The notes under the pieces: model-generated
Database searches by the model: none
Seen by the model: only the letters and a program-made list of their open reading frames with translations
Told to the model about the DNA's origin: nothing
Shown: one piece after another, positions 48,188 through 57,655 of the stretch
Position numbering within the stretch: position 1 is the stretch's first letter
How the letters are laid out: each line of letters begins with the position of its first letter
Origin: Desulfomicrobium macestii
Lineage (GTDB): Bacteria; Desulfobacterota; Desulfovibrionia; Desulfovibrionales; Desulfomicrobiaceae
Direction of reading: 5' to 3'
DNA: 64,000 nt
NCBI RefSeq assembly: GCF_014873765.1
Contig: NZ_JADBGG010000022.1
Coordinates: forward strand, 1-64,000
Made by a program: the position numbers and the translations under genes

Positions 48188-48528
48188 CGCCGGCACCCTC
48201 CTCTAAAGAGTATTGACTGCAGGGGCCGGGCGCGCATGAAGAGTGAAGAGAATGAGATTCAGAGCCTGCAGGTTTTTGTATTCCGTACAGGCTATGACGC
48301 ATGTTTGCAATAATATTGTGAATATTATTCGGTCATGTGCGTTTTGTCTAAAATTAAGAATGTGTCGGCATTCTAGTGGACCTGTTTTGTAGGTTTTATT
48401 TTTTTTCAGTTAAAAAAGAATGATACAGCAGTGTCGATGTGTATCGCCACAACGTTTCGGCTATGCCTCGGAAGGATGAACAGGTGTGCATTGGCACATG
48501 GTGGAGGGAGCAGTCCGTACGGTGCCGA
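48188..48528. other. AT-rich non-coding region upstream of the surface cluster
   Basis: 341 bases with no gene that I can support. It should contain the leftward promoter of the cluster, whose first gene starts at 48187, and the 3' end of the DMT gene. The stretch 48310-48430 is AT-rich, with a T8 run near 48401-48408. No repeat or tRNA was found. Confidence 0.5.
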
Positions 48529-49416
48529 TCAGGGTTTTGTCGCTGTTGCCGGCCTGTTCGCCAGATACACCCCGGAGATGACCATGGCACCGCCGCTCAG
48601 CAGCGAGGAGGTCACGGGTTCATCCAGGATGACGTAGCCCATGGTGATGGCGAAGACCGGGACCAGGTTGATGAAGATTCCGGCCCTGGCCGGGCCGATG
48701 GCCTTGATTCCGGCGTAGTACCAGGTGAAGGCCACGCCCGTTGCGATGACGCCCAGGAAGAGGATGTTGGCCCAGTCCACCAGCCCTGCCCGGGCGATGT
48801 CGGCCGTCAGGCCGTGGGTCAGGGCCGGACCGATGAGCATGAGGGTGCCCAGCAGGCAGGACCAGGTCACTGTCAGGAGCGGGTCGAGCCTGCGCATGAC
48901 CCTGCTGCCGGCCAGGGAATAGGCGGTCCAGGCGCCCACGCAGCCGAGAATCATGAGATCCCCGCGCGAGAGTCCGCCGTGAAAAAGGACCAGGGGATTT
49001 CCGCCGGAGAGGACGATGGCTGCCCCGCTCAAGGATAGCAGGGTGCCCAGGATTTTCGCGGTGGTGAGCTTGTCTCCCAGGAACAGGGCCGACATGACTC
49101 CGATGACCACGGGCACGGAGGCGATGATCAGCGCCGCTCGACCGGCCGGCACGGTCTGCAGGCCGGTGAAGAAGAAGGCGTTGTAGAGGAAGATGCCGGT
49201 CAGGCCGAGAAAGGCCACGGGCAGGATTTCCTTTCTGGGTAAACGCGGGAAGCCGTGGCCTGCGTGCCAGGACCACAGGAAAAGAAAAATCGAGGCGGTC
49301 ACGAAGCGGAGCAGGGCGGCGGAGAACGGGCCCATGTCCTGGGCCAGGACGCGCCCGGAGATCCAGGTGGCGCCCCAGAAGAAGACGGACCCGACGAGTT
49401 TTGCGTAGACGAGCAT
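48529..49416 (-). CDS. DMT-superfamily EamA transporter
   Basis: 295 residues from the ATG at 49416 (AGGAA upstream). It has ten hydrophobic segments arranged as two EamA repeats. The first repeat begins KLVGSVFFWGATWISGRVLA, the second near GDLMILGCVGAWTAYSLAGS. The conserved loop PVVIGVMSALFLGDKLTTAK is present. Such inner-membrane carriers export amino acids or metabolites; the substrate cannot be read from sequence. Divergent from bacterioferritin. Confidence 0.92.
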   Translation of the reverse strand: MLVYAKLVGSVFFWGATWISGRVLAQDMGPFSAALLRFVTASIFLFLWSWHAGHGFPRLPRKEILPVAFLGLTGIFLYNAFFFTGLQTVPAGRAALIIASVPVVIGVMSALFLGDKLTTAKILGTLLSLSGAAIVLSGGNPLVLFHGGLSRGDLMILGCVGAWTAYSLAGSRVMRRLDPLLTVTWSCLLGTLMLIGPALTHGLTADIARAGLVDWANILFLGVIATGVAFTWYYAGIKAIGPARAGIFINLVPVFAITMGYVILDEPVTSSLLSGGAMVISGVYLANRPATATKP

Positions 49417-49514
49417 GCAGATTCCTGATTGTCGCAAGATGTAAAAAAAAGCTGCTTACGCTCGAAGCGACGGGGCTTCAAGAGGCTAAAGCTTGAAATC
49501 GGTTTTGAAATGAC

Positions 49515-49544
49515 TTGCCCCGCGCCCCCGGTCTTTGCTAGGGT
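49515..49544 (+). promoter_or_regulatory. Candidate bacterioferritin promoter
   Basis: TTGCCC and TAGGGT lie 18 bases apart, and the -10 carries an extended TGC. It sits 51 bases before the bfr ATG. Moderate match only. No Fur-box-like sequence was recognised nearby. Confidence 0.35.
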
Positions 49545-49595
49545 CATCGCATCTTTTGTTGAATCAATGAACCATGAATATTCCAGGAGAAAAAC

Positions 49596-50135
49596 ATGAC
49601 CGCAAGACTTCCCAGAGAAGAGCGCAGGGCGAACGTCATCGACGCCTTGAACCAGGCTCGCGCCATGGAGCTTTTTGCCATCACCCAGTACATGAACCAG
49701 CATTACGGTCTGGACAGCATGGATTATGGCGAACTGGCCGCCAAGATGAAGCTCATCGCCATCGATGAAATGCGCCATGCCGAGATGTTCGCCGAGCGCA
49801 TCAAGGAACTGGGCGGCGAGCCGACCACATCGTATGAAGGCGAACTGAAAAAGGCCCAGGACGTGCGGAGCATCTACCCCTACGACGCGGTTCTCGAAGA
49901 CGACACCATCGATATCTACAGCCAGTTCCTGCTGGTTTGCCGTGACAACGGCGACGCCATCAGCGCCAAGCTTTTCGAGACCATCATCGAAGAGGAGCAG
50001 GCCCACATGAACTATTTCGAGAATGTGGGCACGCATATCGATACCCTCGGAGATACCTATCTCTCCAAGATTGCGGGCACCTCCGCTTCCACCGGCCCCT
50101 CCACCAAGGGTTTCGTGATCAGCGGCGGCAACTGA
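49596..50135 (+). CDS. bfr: Bacterioferritin
   Basis: 179-residue ferritin-like protein. Ferroxidase ligands lie in helices with AMELFAITQYMNQHYG (Glu), IAIDEMRHAEMFAERI (Glu, His) and ETIIEEEQAHMNYF (Glu, His). The Met within DYGELAAKMKL is at the position of the intersubunit heme ligand. Sulfate reducers of this group carry a bacterioferritin with iron-coproporphyrin III, so the same cofactor is plausible. It stores iron and detoxifies peroxide. ATG at 49596 with AGGAG upstream; monocistronic, with a terminator 22 bases after its stop. Confidence 0.94.
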   Translation: MTARLPREERRANVIDALNQARAMELFAITQYMNQHYGLDSMDYGELAAKMKLIAIDEMRHAEMFAERIKELGGEPTTSYEGELKKAQDVRSIYPYDAVLEDDTIDIYSQFLLVCRDNGDAISAKLFETIIEEEQAHMNYFENVGTHIDTLGDTYLSKIAGTSASTGPSTKGFVISGGN

Positions 50136-50157
50136 TTCTCCCCGGCCCGAAAGCCGC

Positions 50158-50196
50158 AAGGCGTACGAGCGTGATGCCCGTGCGCCTTTTTGTTTT
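50158..50196 (+). terminator. Terminator after bacterioferritin
   Basis: AAGGCG (50158-50163) pairs with CGCCTT (50183-50188), extended inwards by TACGAGC/GCCCGTG-type pairing, followed by TTTTGTTTTC. The remaining ~180 bases up to 50375 hold nothing I recognise. Confidence 0.75.
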
Positions 50197-50375
50197 CAAG
50201 GCCCAGGGAGAGCCTTCAAACCCTGGTGTCGGGCCGTGCTTGTCCCCTGCGGCATGCGAAGCCGGTGCTTGACCGGGGATGGTTTACAGGCCAATTTATC
50301 GGGCGATCTTGCATGCGCGGAGCCTGCTTTCCGCTGGCATGAAACCCATTGTCCCTTATACAGACGGGAGTGTTG

Positions 50376-52145
50376 ATGTCCAAATTGCCGGATTTTACTT
50401 CGGTCCGTGAACTGCGCTACGGCCTGGACCCCTATCTGGACGCCTGGCTGCTGCATTTCATGACCGAAAACAATATCGAGCCCACGGTCAACCCGGCTGA
50501 AAATGCCCAGCAGGAGCAGCTGCGTTTCATGGTCGACGTCGATGACGACCAGGTCTTCGTGCCCTGTTCTGACGAAATGTTCGAGAATCTTCTGCACACC
50601 CGCCTTTCTTCGGCCCTGCGCCAGGAGTACCGGGAGAAATGGCGCATGCTGGTGCATCTGGCGCGCATCAACATCAAGGATCGTTACACCCGTCGCAAGA
50701 TTTTCGCCCTGTCCCGGCACAAGGTCCGGCAGGTGCTTCATGCTCCGTTTCTCATCCCTTCCCGATTTTTGAAGCAGCTCATGACCATCTTCATGGCCAT
50801 GAGCGGGGTTCACGATCCGCAGCGTAGGGAAAAGCGCCAGGCCAACAAGCGCGCCCTGGATTTCATGAACAGCCCGGACATGACCCGAAGCCTTTATGCC
50901 TGTCCCGAATCCAACCTGGGCTGCTCCAGCATCAAACACTTGCGCTGGGAACTCGAATTGCTTGAGATGGCCCGCCTCTGCAGGCTGTCGCTACGTTCGC
51001 AGATCTGGGAACAGCCGGACACGGTCCGCGACGACCCTGCCTTTTTCGATAAGATATGCGCTCCGTGGCCGGAGTTCGCCGAGATCATGACCAGGATCAT
51101 GGGCCCATCGAGCGAACAGAGAAAGCTCAAGATTCTGTATCTGCCCGGCAGCAGTGGCGGGATCATCTTCGATCTGCGCCTCATCCGTGTGCTGATCCGT
51201 CTGGGGCACAAGGTCATCCTGGCTCTGAAGGAAGGCTTTTGTCTGGACAGCACCGTGATCTGGGACGCAGAGCACGACAAGGCCCTGCAGGACGCCCTGG
51301 GCGAGGCTCTCTTTGTGGAAAACAGCCGCATGAGCAAGAACGAACTCCTGCGCGCCCAGCGCGAGAGCCCGCTTCTGGTCATCTCCGACGGCACCCGCGA
51401 GCGGCTCAATCTGTGGCGCACCAGTGTGACTTTCGCCCGCTCCTGGAAAGAGGCGGACCTGATCATTGCCAAGGATTTCCCCCATCATCGCAGGCTGATC
51501 AAGAATTCCCACCTCTTCACGCGCGACATTCTCTGCCTGTACCGGGACCGGGACGGGTTGGACCAGGTCCGCTTCAAGGAAAAATCATCGCGCGTGACCA
51601 AGATCACCGAATCCCAGATCGTGGCCCAGTCCGACGCCATCATCGCGCAGATGCGCACGGCCAGGGGAATGGGCCGTCAGGTCATGTTCTACAGCGCCAT
51701 CATCGGCAGCATACCGGGGCAGACCAAGGTCGCCCTTGGCGTCGTGAACACTTTTGTCTCCCATTTGCGGTCCAGGCACGCCAACCTCCTGATCATCAAC
51801 CCCGCCGAACACTTCGTGGAAGGGATGGACGGGGATGATCTCATGTACATGTGGGAGCGGGTCCAGCGCAGCGGGTTCATCGATGTCTGGCGTTTCCAGA
51901 CCGTGGCCGACATCGAGACCAGCTTCGAACTGATGGGCGAGGCGGTCCCCGCGGAATGGCACGGCAAGGATTCGACCTTCTCCACCGGCTGCACCAAGGA
52001 GATGAACATCGCCCTTGAAATGCAGCAGAAGCATCCTGAAATGCAGATCATCGGCCCTGATCCCAAGCGTTTCTTCAGGCGCATGGAGTACGGGGTTGGC
52101 AAGTATTTCGATGCGCGCATCACGGACAAGGGGCGCAGCCTGTGA
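50376..52145 (+). CDS. ARMT1/DUF89-like domain protein
   Basis: 589 residues from the ATG at 50376 (GGGAG six bases upstream). The second half resembles the DUF89/ARMT1 metal-dependent phosphatase fold: ILYLPGSSGGIIFDLRLIRV, then VISDGTRERLNLWRTSVTF and ADLIIAKDFPHHRRLIKN, in which the Asp/Asn metal positions of the family are only partly matched (SDGTRE, AKDFPH). The N-terminal ~220 residues include a His/Arg-rich helical part with Cys. The 3' end overlaps mltA by four bases. Family members remove phosphate from damaged metabolites; I cannot name a substrate. The assignment is tentative. Confidence 0.6.
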   Translation: MSKLPDFTSVRELRYGLDPYLDAWLLHFMTENNIEPTVNPAENAQQEQLRFMVDVDDDQVFVPCSDEMFENLLHTRLSSALRQEYREKWRMLVHLARINIKDRYTRRKIFALSRHKVRQVLHAPFLIPSRFLKQLMTIFMAMSGVHDPQRREKRQANKRALDFMNSPDMTRSLYACPESNLGCSSIKHLRWELELLEMARLCRLSLRSQIWEQPDTVRDDPAFFDKICAPWPEFAEIMTRIMGPSSEQRKLKILYLPGSSGGIIFDLRLIRVLIRLGHKVILALKEGFCLDSTVIWDAEHDKALQDALGEALFVENSRMSKNELLRAQRESPLLVISDGTRERLNLWRTSVTFARSWKEADLIIAKDFPHHRRLIKNSHLFTRDILCLYRDRDGLDQVRFKEKSSRVTKITESQIVAQSDAIIAQMRTARGMGRQVMFYSAIIGSIPGQTKVALGVVNTFVSHLRSRHANLLIINPAEHFVEGMDGDDLMYMWERVQRSGFIDVWRFQTVADIETSFELMGEAVPAEWHGKDSTFSTGCTKEMNIALEMQQKHPEMQIIGPDPKRFFRRMEYGVGKYFDARITDKGRSL

Positions 52146-53284
52146 GGAGACTGCTTGCGGCGTGTCTGTGTCTGGCGCTGCTGTGCGCCTGCGCCGTGGC
52201 GCCCAGGCAGCCCCTGCTTGTGGAGCAGAGGCCCGGGGGGGATCTTGCGGCGCGTGTCGCGGCCACTGCGGCTGATGATCCGGCCGCGCTGACCCGGGCC
52301 ATCGAGCACTCCCTGGCCTACGTGCGTACCCGTCCCGCGGACAGCAAGCCTTTCGGTACGGACGGCCCGGCGTGCACATGGGGGGAGCTTGGAGACTCGC
52401 TGGAGCACATGCGGCTGCTCGTCCCCAGGCTCGCGGAAGATCCGGAACTTTTGACCCGGGAGTTCCGCTGGCTCGAAGTCCGGCCAAAGCCGCTCATGAC
52501 CGGCTACTACGAGCCATGGATGGATGGCAGCCTTGAGCCGGACCCGCGATTTCCGGTGCCCATATACGGACTCCCGGCCGATTTGCGCAGCGCCGATCTG
52601 GGCCGGTTTCATCCGCGCTGGAAAGGGCAGCGGCTGACCTATCGCCTGGATGAAAAGGGCATCGCGCCGTATCATTCGAGGGAGGAGATCGACGTCCAGG
52701 GCGCTCTGGCCCAGACGGAGACGCCCATCGCCTGGACCCGCGATTTCGTCGACGTCTTCTTTTTGCAGGTGCAGGGCTCGGGCCGGTTGAACCTGCCGGA
52801 CGGCTCGGTGCGCCATGTCCTTTACGCAGGCAAGAACGGTCACGAATACGTTTCCCTGGGCAAGGTCATGATCGAACGCGGGCTTGTCCCGGCGGAGGAG
52901 ATGTCCATGCAGCGCATCCGGGCCTATCTGCGCGAGCATCCGCACGAAGTCCGGGAACTTCTGAACACCAACCCGAGCTACGTCTTTTTCCGGCTGGCGC
53001 AGGATGGACCGCTTGGGGCCATGGGGCGAACATTGACGCCGATGGTCAGCATGGCTACTGATTCAGCCTTTCTGCCCCTTGGCACGATCCTGGCCGTGGA
53101 TGCCGCGCTGCCGGATGCGGGCGGCACGGAAACACGGACGGCGTTTCTGGGATTGGCCCAGGACCGTGGCGGCGCCATCAAGGGCAGCCGCCTGGATCTT
53201 TTTTGCGGCGCGGGGCAGAGGGCCGAATTTCTGGCCGGGCATCTGCAAGCCGAAAGCCGCGTCTATCTTCTGCTCAAGAAATAA
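52142..53284 (+). CDS. mltA: Membrane-bound lytic murein transglycosylase A
   Basis: 380 residues from a GTG that overlaps the upstream stop. The N-terminus is a lipoprotein signal (LLAACLCLALLCACAVA) with the lipobox LCAC, so it is anchored to a membrane from the periplasmic side. MltA and 3D-domain hallmarks follow: MTGYYEPWMDGSLEPD, VDVFFLQVQGSGRLNLPDGS, TLTPMVSMATDSAFLPLGTI and LFCGAGQRAEFLAGHLQ, with the catalytic Asp of the 3D motif in this last region (SRLDLFCG). It cleaves peptidoglycan to 1,6-anhydromuropeptides. Downstream genes are close, so it belongs to a unit with the DUF89-like gene. Confidence 0.93.
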   Translation: MRRLLAACLCLALLCACAVAPRQPLLVEQRPGGDLAARVAATAADDPAALTRAIEHSLAYVRTRPADSKPFGTDGPACTWGELGDSLEHMRLLVPRLAEDPELLTREFRWLEVRPKPLMTGYYEPWMDGSLEPDPRFPVPIYGLPADLRSADLGRFHPRWKGQRLTYRLDEKGIAPYHSREEIDVQGALAQTETPIAWTRDFVDVFFLQVQGSGRLNLPDGSVRHVLYAGKNGHEYVSLGKVMIERGLVPAEEMSMQRIRAYLREHPHEVRELLNTNPSYVFFRLAQDGPLGAMGRTLTPMVSMATDSAFLPLGTILAVDAALPDAGGTETRTAFLGLAQDRGGAIKGSRLDLFCGAGQRAEFLAGHLQAESRVYLLLKK

Positions 53285-53293
53285 GGAATGATC

Positions 53294-53947
53294 ATGCAGC
53301 CCATGGACCCCCTGACTCTGAAGGATCTTTTGCGTCAGGCCTGGACGGCGCAGCTCGAGAGCGTCGCCCTGTGGCATGAAGAGGAGGCCCCGGCGGACCT
53401 CCCGGCGCGTCCCGGCGACGGGCTGGTGGGACTTGTCCTGCGCCAGCATCTGAAGAATTTTCTGCTCTGGCACGTCGAGGACAGGGCCAGGCGCAAGGAT
53501 GTGGACGACAGCGTCATCACCGGCTGCAAGCGTGAGATCGACGGTCTCAACCAGCAGCGAAACGATCTCATGGAGCAGGTCGATGCCTGGCTGGTGCGTG
53601 CCGTGGCCGCTTTTGCCGCCCAGAAGGCTCTGCCCGAGGAGTCGCGCCGCTTCAATACCGAGACGCTGGGCGCGGCTCTGGATCGCCTCTCCATTCTGAG
53701 CCTCAAGATTTTTCACATGCGCGAGCAAACGGGTCGCGTGGACGTGGACGCCGGGCACCTTGAGAGCTGCCGGGACAGGCTCGCCCTGCTTGAAGCCCAG
53801 CACCGGGACCTCTCCCGGTCCATTCTGGAGCTGATCGACGACTACGCCCAGGGCGTAAAAAGCCCGAAGGTCTATTTTCAGTGCAAAATGTATAACGATC
53901 CGGCCCTCAATCCGGAATTGTATGCCGCAAAGCCTGTCGCGGGCTGA
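53294..53947 (+). CDS. DUF4254 family protein
   Basis: 217 residues from the ATG at 53294 (AAGGA six bases upstream; the ATG at 53288 abuts it). It is a soluble, helical protein. DUF4254 features are visible in the region [26 protein letters not shown] and the helical segment [18 protein letters not shown], then [19 protein letters not shown]. Family function is unknown. It starts 9 bases after mltA and precedes gatB by 17 bases, so the four genes from 50376 to 55395 are probably co-transcribed. Confidence 0.88.
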   Translation: MQPMDPLTLKDLLRQAWTAQLESVALWHEEEAPADLPARPGDGLVGLVLRQHLKNFLLWHVEDRARRKDVDDSVITGCKREIDGLNQQRNDLMEQVDAWLVRAVAAFAAQKALPEESRRFNTETLGAALDRLSILSLKIFHMREQTGRVDVDAGHLESCRDRLALLEAQHRDLSRSILELIDDYAQGVKSPKVYFQCKMYNDPALNPELYAAKPVAG

Positions 53948-53964
53948 CGCGGGAAGGAGCCAGT

Positions 53965-55395
53965 ATGCGCGATTACGAAGTGGTCATCGGCCTTGAAGTC
54001 CATGCCCAGCTGAGGACCAGGAGCAAGATCTTCTGCTCCTGTTCGACCCAGTTCGGGGCCGGGCCCAATGAGAATACCTGTCCGGTCTGCACCGGGATGC
54101 CGGGCCAACTGCCCGTCCTGAACGCCCGGGCCGTGGAATACGCGGTCAAGATGGCCATGGCCGTGGATTGCACCGTCAATCGTCGCTCCCTTTTCGCGCG
54201 CAAGAACTACTTTTATCCCGACCTGCCCATGGGCTACCAGATATCGCAGTTCGAGCTGCCCGTGGCCGAGCACGGACACATCGTCATCCACACGGAAAAG
54301 GGGGAGAAGCGCATCGGCATCACCCGCATCCACATGGAGAACGACGCGGGCAAGAACATTCATTCATCTACAGACAACGCGTCCTACGTGGACCTGAACC
54401 GGGCCGGAGTGCCGCTCATCGAAATCGTCAGCGAGCCGGACATGCGTTCCGCCGAGGAGGCCGTGGCCTACCTGAAGAGCCTGCGCGCCATTCTGGTTTA
54501 TCTGGGCATCTGTGACGGCAATCTGGAGGAAGGGAGCTTTCGCTGCGACGCCAACGTATCCATTCGCCCTCGTGGGCAGGAGGAATTCGGCACCCGCGCG
54601 GAACTCAAGAACATGAACTCTTTCCGCAACATCCAGCGCGCCATCGAGTACGAGGTGGAGCGGCAGATCGATCTGGTCGAGGACGGGGAGCAGGTCATAC
54701 AGGAGACCCGGCTTTTCGATACGGTCAAGGGCGTGACCCGCTCCATGCGCGGCAAGGAGGAGGCTCACGACTATCGCTATTTTCCCGATCCGGATCTTTT
54801 GCCCCTGATCATCGAGGAAGAGTGGATGGACAAGTGGCGGGCCGAGCTGCCGGAGTTGCCCGAGGCCCGCTGTCTTCGTTTCCAGGATGTTTTGGGGCTG
54901 CCCGTTTACGACGCCCAGGTGCTGACGGCGGAAAAAGAGGTGGCCGACTATTTTGAGACCGCGCTTGCGACCCACAACGAGCCCAAGAAGATCTCGAACT
55001 GGGTCATGGGCGAGGTTTTGCGCGAGCTGAACGACCGCGGCGTGACGCTGGACGGATGCAAGCTTCGGCCGGAGGATCTGGCCGGGCTGGTCAAGCTTGT
55101 CGATGACGGCGTGATAAGCGGCAGCATGGCCAAGGGCGTGTTCAAGGAACTTTTCGAGACCGGCGGCGATCCCGAGGCCTACGTCAAGGCCAAGGGCCTG
55201 GTGCAGATTTCGGACACTTCGGCCATCGAAGGCCTGGTCGACGAGGTTCTGGCCGAGAATCCGTCGGAAGTTGAGCGGTACAAGGGCGGTGACAAGAAGC
55301 TGACCGGCTTCTTTGTCGGCCAGGTCATGAAGAAATCCAAGGGCAAGGCCAACCCGGGGCTGGTCAATCAGCTCCTGGCCAAGAAGATGGGCTAG
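53965..55395 (+). CDS. gatB: Aspartyl/glutamyl-tRNA(Asn/Gln) amidotransferase subunit B
   Basis: 476 residues. GatB activates the mischarged Glu-tRNA(Gln) or Asp-tRNA(Asn) for amidation. The N-terminus begins [21 protein letters not shown], with zinc Cys in CSCSTQ and [14 protein letters not shown]. Catalytic-cradle segments include [17 protein letters not shown] and [11 protein letters not shown], and [11 protein letters not shown]. The C-terminal tail domain ends [28 protein letters not shown]. GatA and GatC are not in the window. It ends before a terminator. Confidence 0.97.
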   Translation: MRDYEVVIGLEVHAQLRTRSKIFCSCSTQFGAGPNENTCPVCTGMPGQLPVLNARAVEYAVKMAMAVDCTVNRRSLFARKNYFYPDLPMGYQISQFELPVAEHGHIVIHTEKGEKRIGITRIHMENDAGKNIHSSTDNASYVDLNRAGVPLIEIVSEPDMRSAEEAVAYLKSLRAILVYLGICDGNLEEGSFRCDANVSIRPRGQEEFGTRAELKNMNSFRNIQRAIEYEVERQIDLVEDGEQVIQETRLFDTVKGVTRSMRGKEEAHDYRYFPDPDLLPLIIEEEWMDKWRAELPELPEARCLRFQDVLGLPVYDAQVLTAEKEVADYFETALATHNEPKKISNWVMGEVLRELNDRGVTLDGCKLRPEDLAGLVKLVDDGVISGSMAKGVFKELFETGGDPEAYVKAKGLVQISDTSAIEGLVDEVLAENPSEVERYKGGDKKLTGFFVGQVMKKSKGKANPGLVNQLLAKKMG

Positions 55396-55424
55396 GCGGA
55401 ATCGAAAGGCTTCACAAAAAAACG

Positions 55425-55457
55425 AAACGGGCGGCTCAAGGGTCGCCCGTTTGCGTT
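55425..55457 (+). terminator. Terminator after gatB
   Basis: AAACGGGCG (55425-55433) pairs with CGCCCGTTT (55444-55452) around gctcaagggt, followed by GCGTTT. It lies 30 bases after the gatB stop, between gatB and the repeat element. Confidence 0.8.
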
Positions 55458-55599
55458 TGAGCGCAAGGGCGCTGCAATTCTCCCTTCGTCATCATGCTAT
55501 TGCCGCAAAGTGTCCCCAGATAGGTAGGCGGGATGGACCAAACCATTTTCCTGCACCTGTCCGCAAGAATGACATCCCCCGCCAGCACCTCAAGACCCG

Positions 55600-55762
55600 C
55601 TGTCGGCATGGCCCTCGGCCTCGTCGGCTGTCTGACTGAGCCAGGCATCGTTTGCTGAATCGCAGCCTGGTGCGTCGCCCTGATTGCCCGCCCTGCAGGC
55701 TGCGATTCAACTCTACGAGGCCGGTGAAGGAGTTCCGGCGGGGCCGAGGGCCGTGCCGACAG
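55600..55762. repeat. 163-bp palindromic repeat element, copy 1
   Basis: A nested palindrome. Outer arms CTGTCGGCATGGCCCTCGGCC (55600-55620) and its near-complement at 55742-55762 enclose inner arms TGAATCGCAGCCTG (55656-55669) and CAGGCTGCGATTCA (55696-55709). The same element, same length, occurs in inverted orientation at 63579-63741. The surrounding interval 55458-55800 has no credible gene. It looks like a MITE, or REP-type element, with no transposase. Confidence 0.85.
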
Positions 55763-55800
55763 TGGGTCGCGGGCCGCACATCGCGGAATCTCCCGGCCTC

Positions 55801-56907
55801 CTATCTCTGCATGAGCGCCGCGGTCAGTTGCACGGCTTTTACCATGTCGTCGATCCGGATGAACTCGTCCGTGGTGTGCACCCGGTTCATGCCGATACCA
55901 AGGTTGATGCAGGACAGGCCCTGGCCGGAGAAGATGTTGGCGTCGCTGCCGCCACCCGTGCCCTTGACCGCGGCGATGAGGTTCAGATCGTTGCAGGCAT
56001 GCAGGGCGCGATGCAGGAGTTTGCTGTCGGCGGGGACGTCCATGGCAGGGTAGGAGATTTCATGGCTGAAATCGAAGTTTCCGCCCGCTTCCTGGGCCGC
56101 TTCGACGCAACACAGGCGCATGTGTTCGATCTGGGCCATGAGCCTTGCGTTGCTCTGTGCCCGGGCCTCTCCGGTCAGGGTCACGCTGTCCGGGACGATG
56201 TTCGTCTGTCCGCCGCCCTCGATGCGTCCGAGATTGGCTACGGTCTCCTCGTCGATGCGCAGAAGCTTCATGCGGCTGATCGCATTGGCTGCCATCTGGA
56301 TGGCGCTGATCCCTTTTTCAGGCTCGATGCCGGCATGGGCCGAGCGCCCATGGAAGGTTATGGTCATGCCGGCCTTGGATGGCGCGCGGACAATGATGGT
56401 GCCGACGTCCCCGCTCGAATCGAGGACCACGACCTCCCGGGCCTTGACCCGTGAAAAGTCCATGTGCTTGGCCCCAAACATCCCGGACTCTTCACAGACC
56501 GTGAACAGCAGGAAAAGTTCGGGGTGGGGGATGCCGTCCTCCTCAAGATGGAAGAGGGCTTCAAGAATGGCGCTGATGCCGGCCTTGTCGTCGCCGCCGA
56601 GGACCGTGTTCGAGGCGGAGCGGATGATTCCGTCGGTCAGGACGGGTTCAACGCCCAGGCAGGGATCCACGCAGTCCATGTGTGCCGAGAACGCCATGGC
56701 GTCGCCGGGGCCGGTGGCGGGCACGCGGACAATGACGTTGCCTGAGTTGCCGCCGAAAAAAGTGCCCGCGTTGTCGACGTGGACGTCATAGCCCCGGGCA
56801 CGGAGCAGGGCGCACAGATGGTCGGTCACGGGTTTCTCCTGTCCGGAGGGACTGTCGAGGCGGACCAGGTCGAAAAATGTGTTTATCAGTCGATCTTTAT
56901 TTATCAT
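55801..56907 (-). CDS. M20-family metallopeptidase, PepT-like
   Basis: 368 residues. Zinc-binding motifs fit dinuclear M20/M42 peptidases: FSAHMDCVDPCLGVEP (His, Asp), LGGDDKAGISAILEAL (Asp), TVCEESGMFGAKHMD (Glu, with neighbouring Glu), then LDSSGDVGTI (Asp); the C-terminal His is in the segment after GTGGGSDAN, probably in MNRVHTTDEFIRI. The insert GRSAHAGIEPEKGISAIQMA is the dimerisation domain. It is closest to the PepT-like peptidase subgroup. The start ATG at 56907 has no strong Shine-Dalgarno sequence. Monocistronic. Confidence 0.9.
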   Translation of the reverse strand: MINKDRLINTFFDLVRLDSPSGQEKPVTDHLCALLRARGYDVHVDNAGTFFGGNSGNVIVRVPATGPGDAMAFSAHMDCVDPCLGVEPVLTDGIIRSASNTVLGGDDKAGISAILEALFHLEEDGIPHPELFLLFTVCEESGMFGAKHMDFSRVKAREVVVLDSSGDVGTIIVRAPSKAGMTITFHGRSAHAGIEPEKGISAIQMAANAISRMKLLRIDEETVANLGRIEGGGQTNIVPDSVTLTGEARAQSNARLMAQIEHMRLCCVEAAQEAGGNFDFSHEISYPAMDVPADSKLLHRALHACNDLNLIAAVKGTGGGSDANIFSGQGLSCINLGIGMNRVHTTDEFIRIDDMVKAVQLTAALMQR

Positions 56908-57077
56908 GGGGATGCGGTTCCTTGTGGATGGGAGTTGCCGGGATCATTGCTTTTTGAGTAGAAAAGGTCAACAATTCAGAAACGACGCGGCACTGGCCTG
57001 GCAATGTCCGCCCTCAATTTCGCTTCGCGAAACCATATGGACTGTCGGCGGAAAATTCAATGAAACAGGGAGCATTC

Positions 57078-57485
57078 ATGCAAAGAGAGAATATGGTTGA
57101 AACACACAGTACATTCATGGGCTATCTGCTCTGGGTTTTCGGATTCACCGGCGCGCACCGTTTTTATTATGGACGCCCCATTTCCGGGACGATCTATTTT
57201 TTCACCCTGGGCCTTCTTTTCATCGGCTGGATCGTGGACCTTTTTCTGATCCCGTCCATGGAACGCTCGGCCGCGCTGCGTTTTCGGCCCGGACGCATCG
57301 ATTATTCCCTGGCCTGGATTCTGCTCACCTTTCTTGGTGTTCTGGGCGTGCACCGCATGTACATGGGCAAGTGGGTTACGGGTGTCCTGTACATGCTGAC
57401 CGGAGGATTCTTTCTGATTGGGTACATCTATGATTTCTGGACATTGAACGATCAGATCACGGTCCTGAACGCCTCCAACGGCTAG
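57078..57485 (+). CDS. Double-TM2 domain membrane protein
   Basis: 135 residues from the ATG at 57078 (GGGAG upstream; a start 18 bases earlier is less likely). It has two TM2-type units. The first is YLLWVFGFTGAHRFYYGRP with the FxG(x)HRFYxG pattern, followed by a hydrophobic segment; the second is TFLGVLGVHRMYMGKWVTG and then LYMLTGGFFLIGYIYDFW. Single TM2 proteins have one copy; here the motif is duplicated within one chain. Four membrane segments expected. Function unknown. Confidence 0.88.
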   Translation: MQRENMVETHSTFMGYLLWVFGFTGAHRFYYGRPISGTIYFFTLGLLFIGWIVDLFLIPSMERSAALRFRPGRIDYSLAWILLTFLGVLGVHRMYMGKWVTGVLYMLTGGFFLIGYIYDFWTLNDQITVLNASNG

Positions 57486-57531
57486 CAGCCTGTCCCGAAA
57501 CGACGATCTGAGCCATCACTGCTAAAAGGGT

Positions 57532-57580
57532 CCAGGCCCGAAGCGTAGGTAATGATACGTTTCAGGCCTGGATTTTCTTT
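57532..57580 (+). terminator. Terminator after the TM2 gene
   Basis: CCAGGCCcGAAgCGT pairs with ACGtTTCaGGCCTGG (57532-57571), followed by ATTTTCTTT. It lies between the TM2 gene and the convergent solute-binding gene. Confidence 0.8.
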
Positions 57581-57655
57581 GTTCCTCGACTTCTCCATTG
57601 TTTGCCGGCCGGGCAGTTGCAACTTTCAATAGCCGGTGGGGAAGTGCGGGCGTTT

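Noticed and set aside
55458-55800. Small frames with similar translations at 55436-56053 and 63435-63788
   Set aside because: Their similarity comes from the 163-bp palindromic repeat, not from protein conservation; no ribosome sites or domains.
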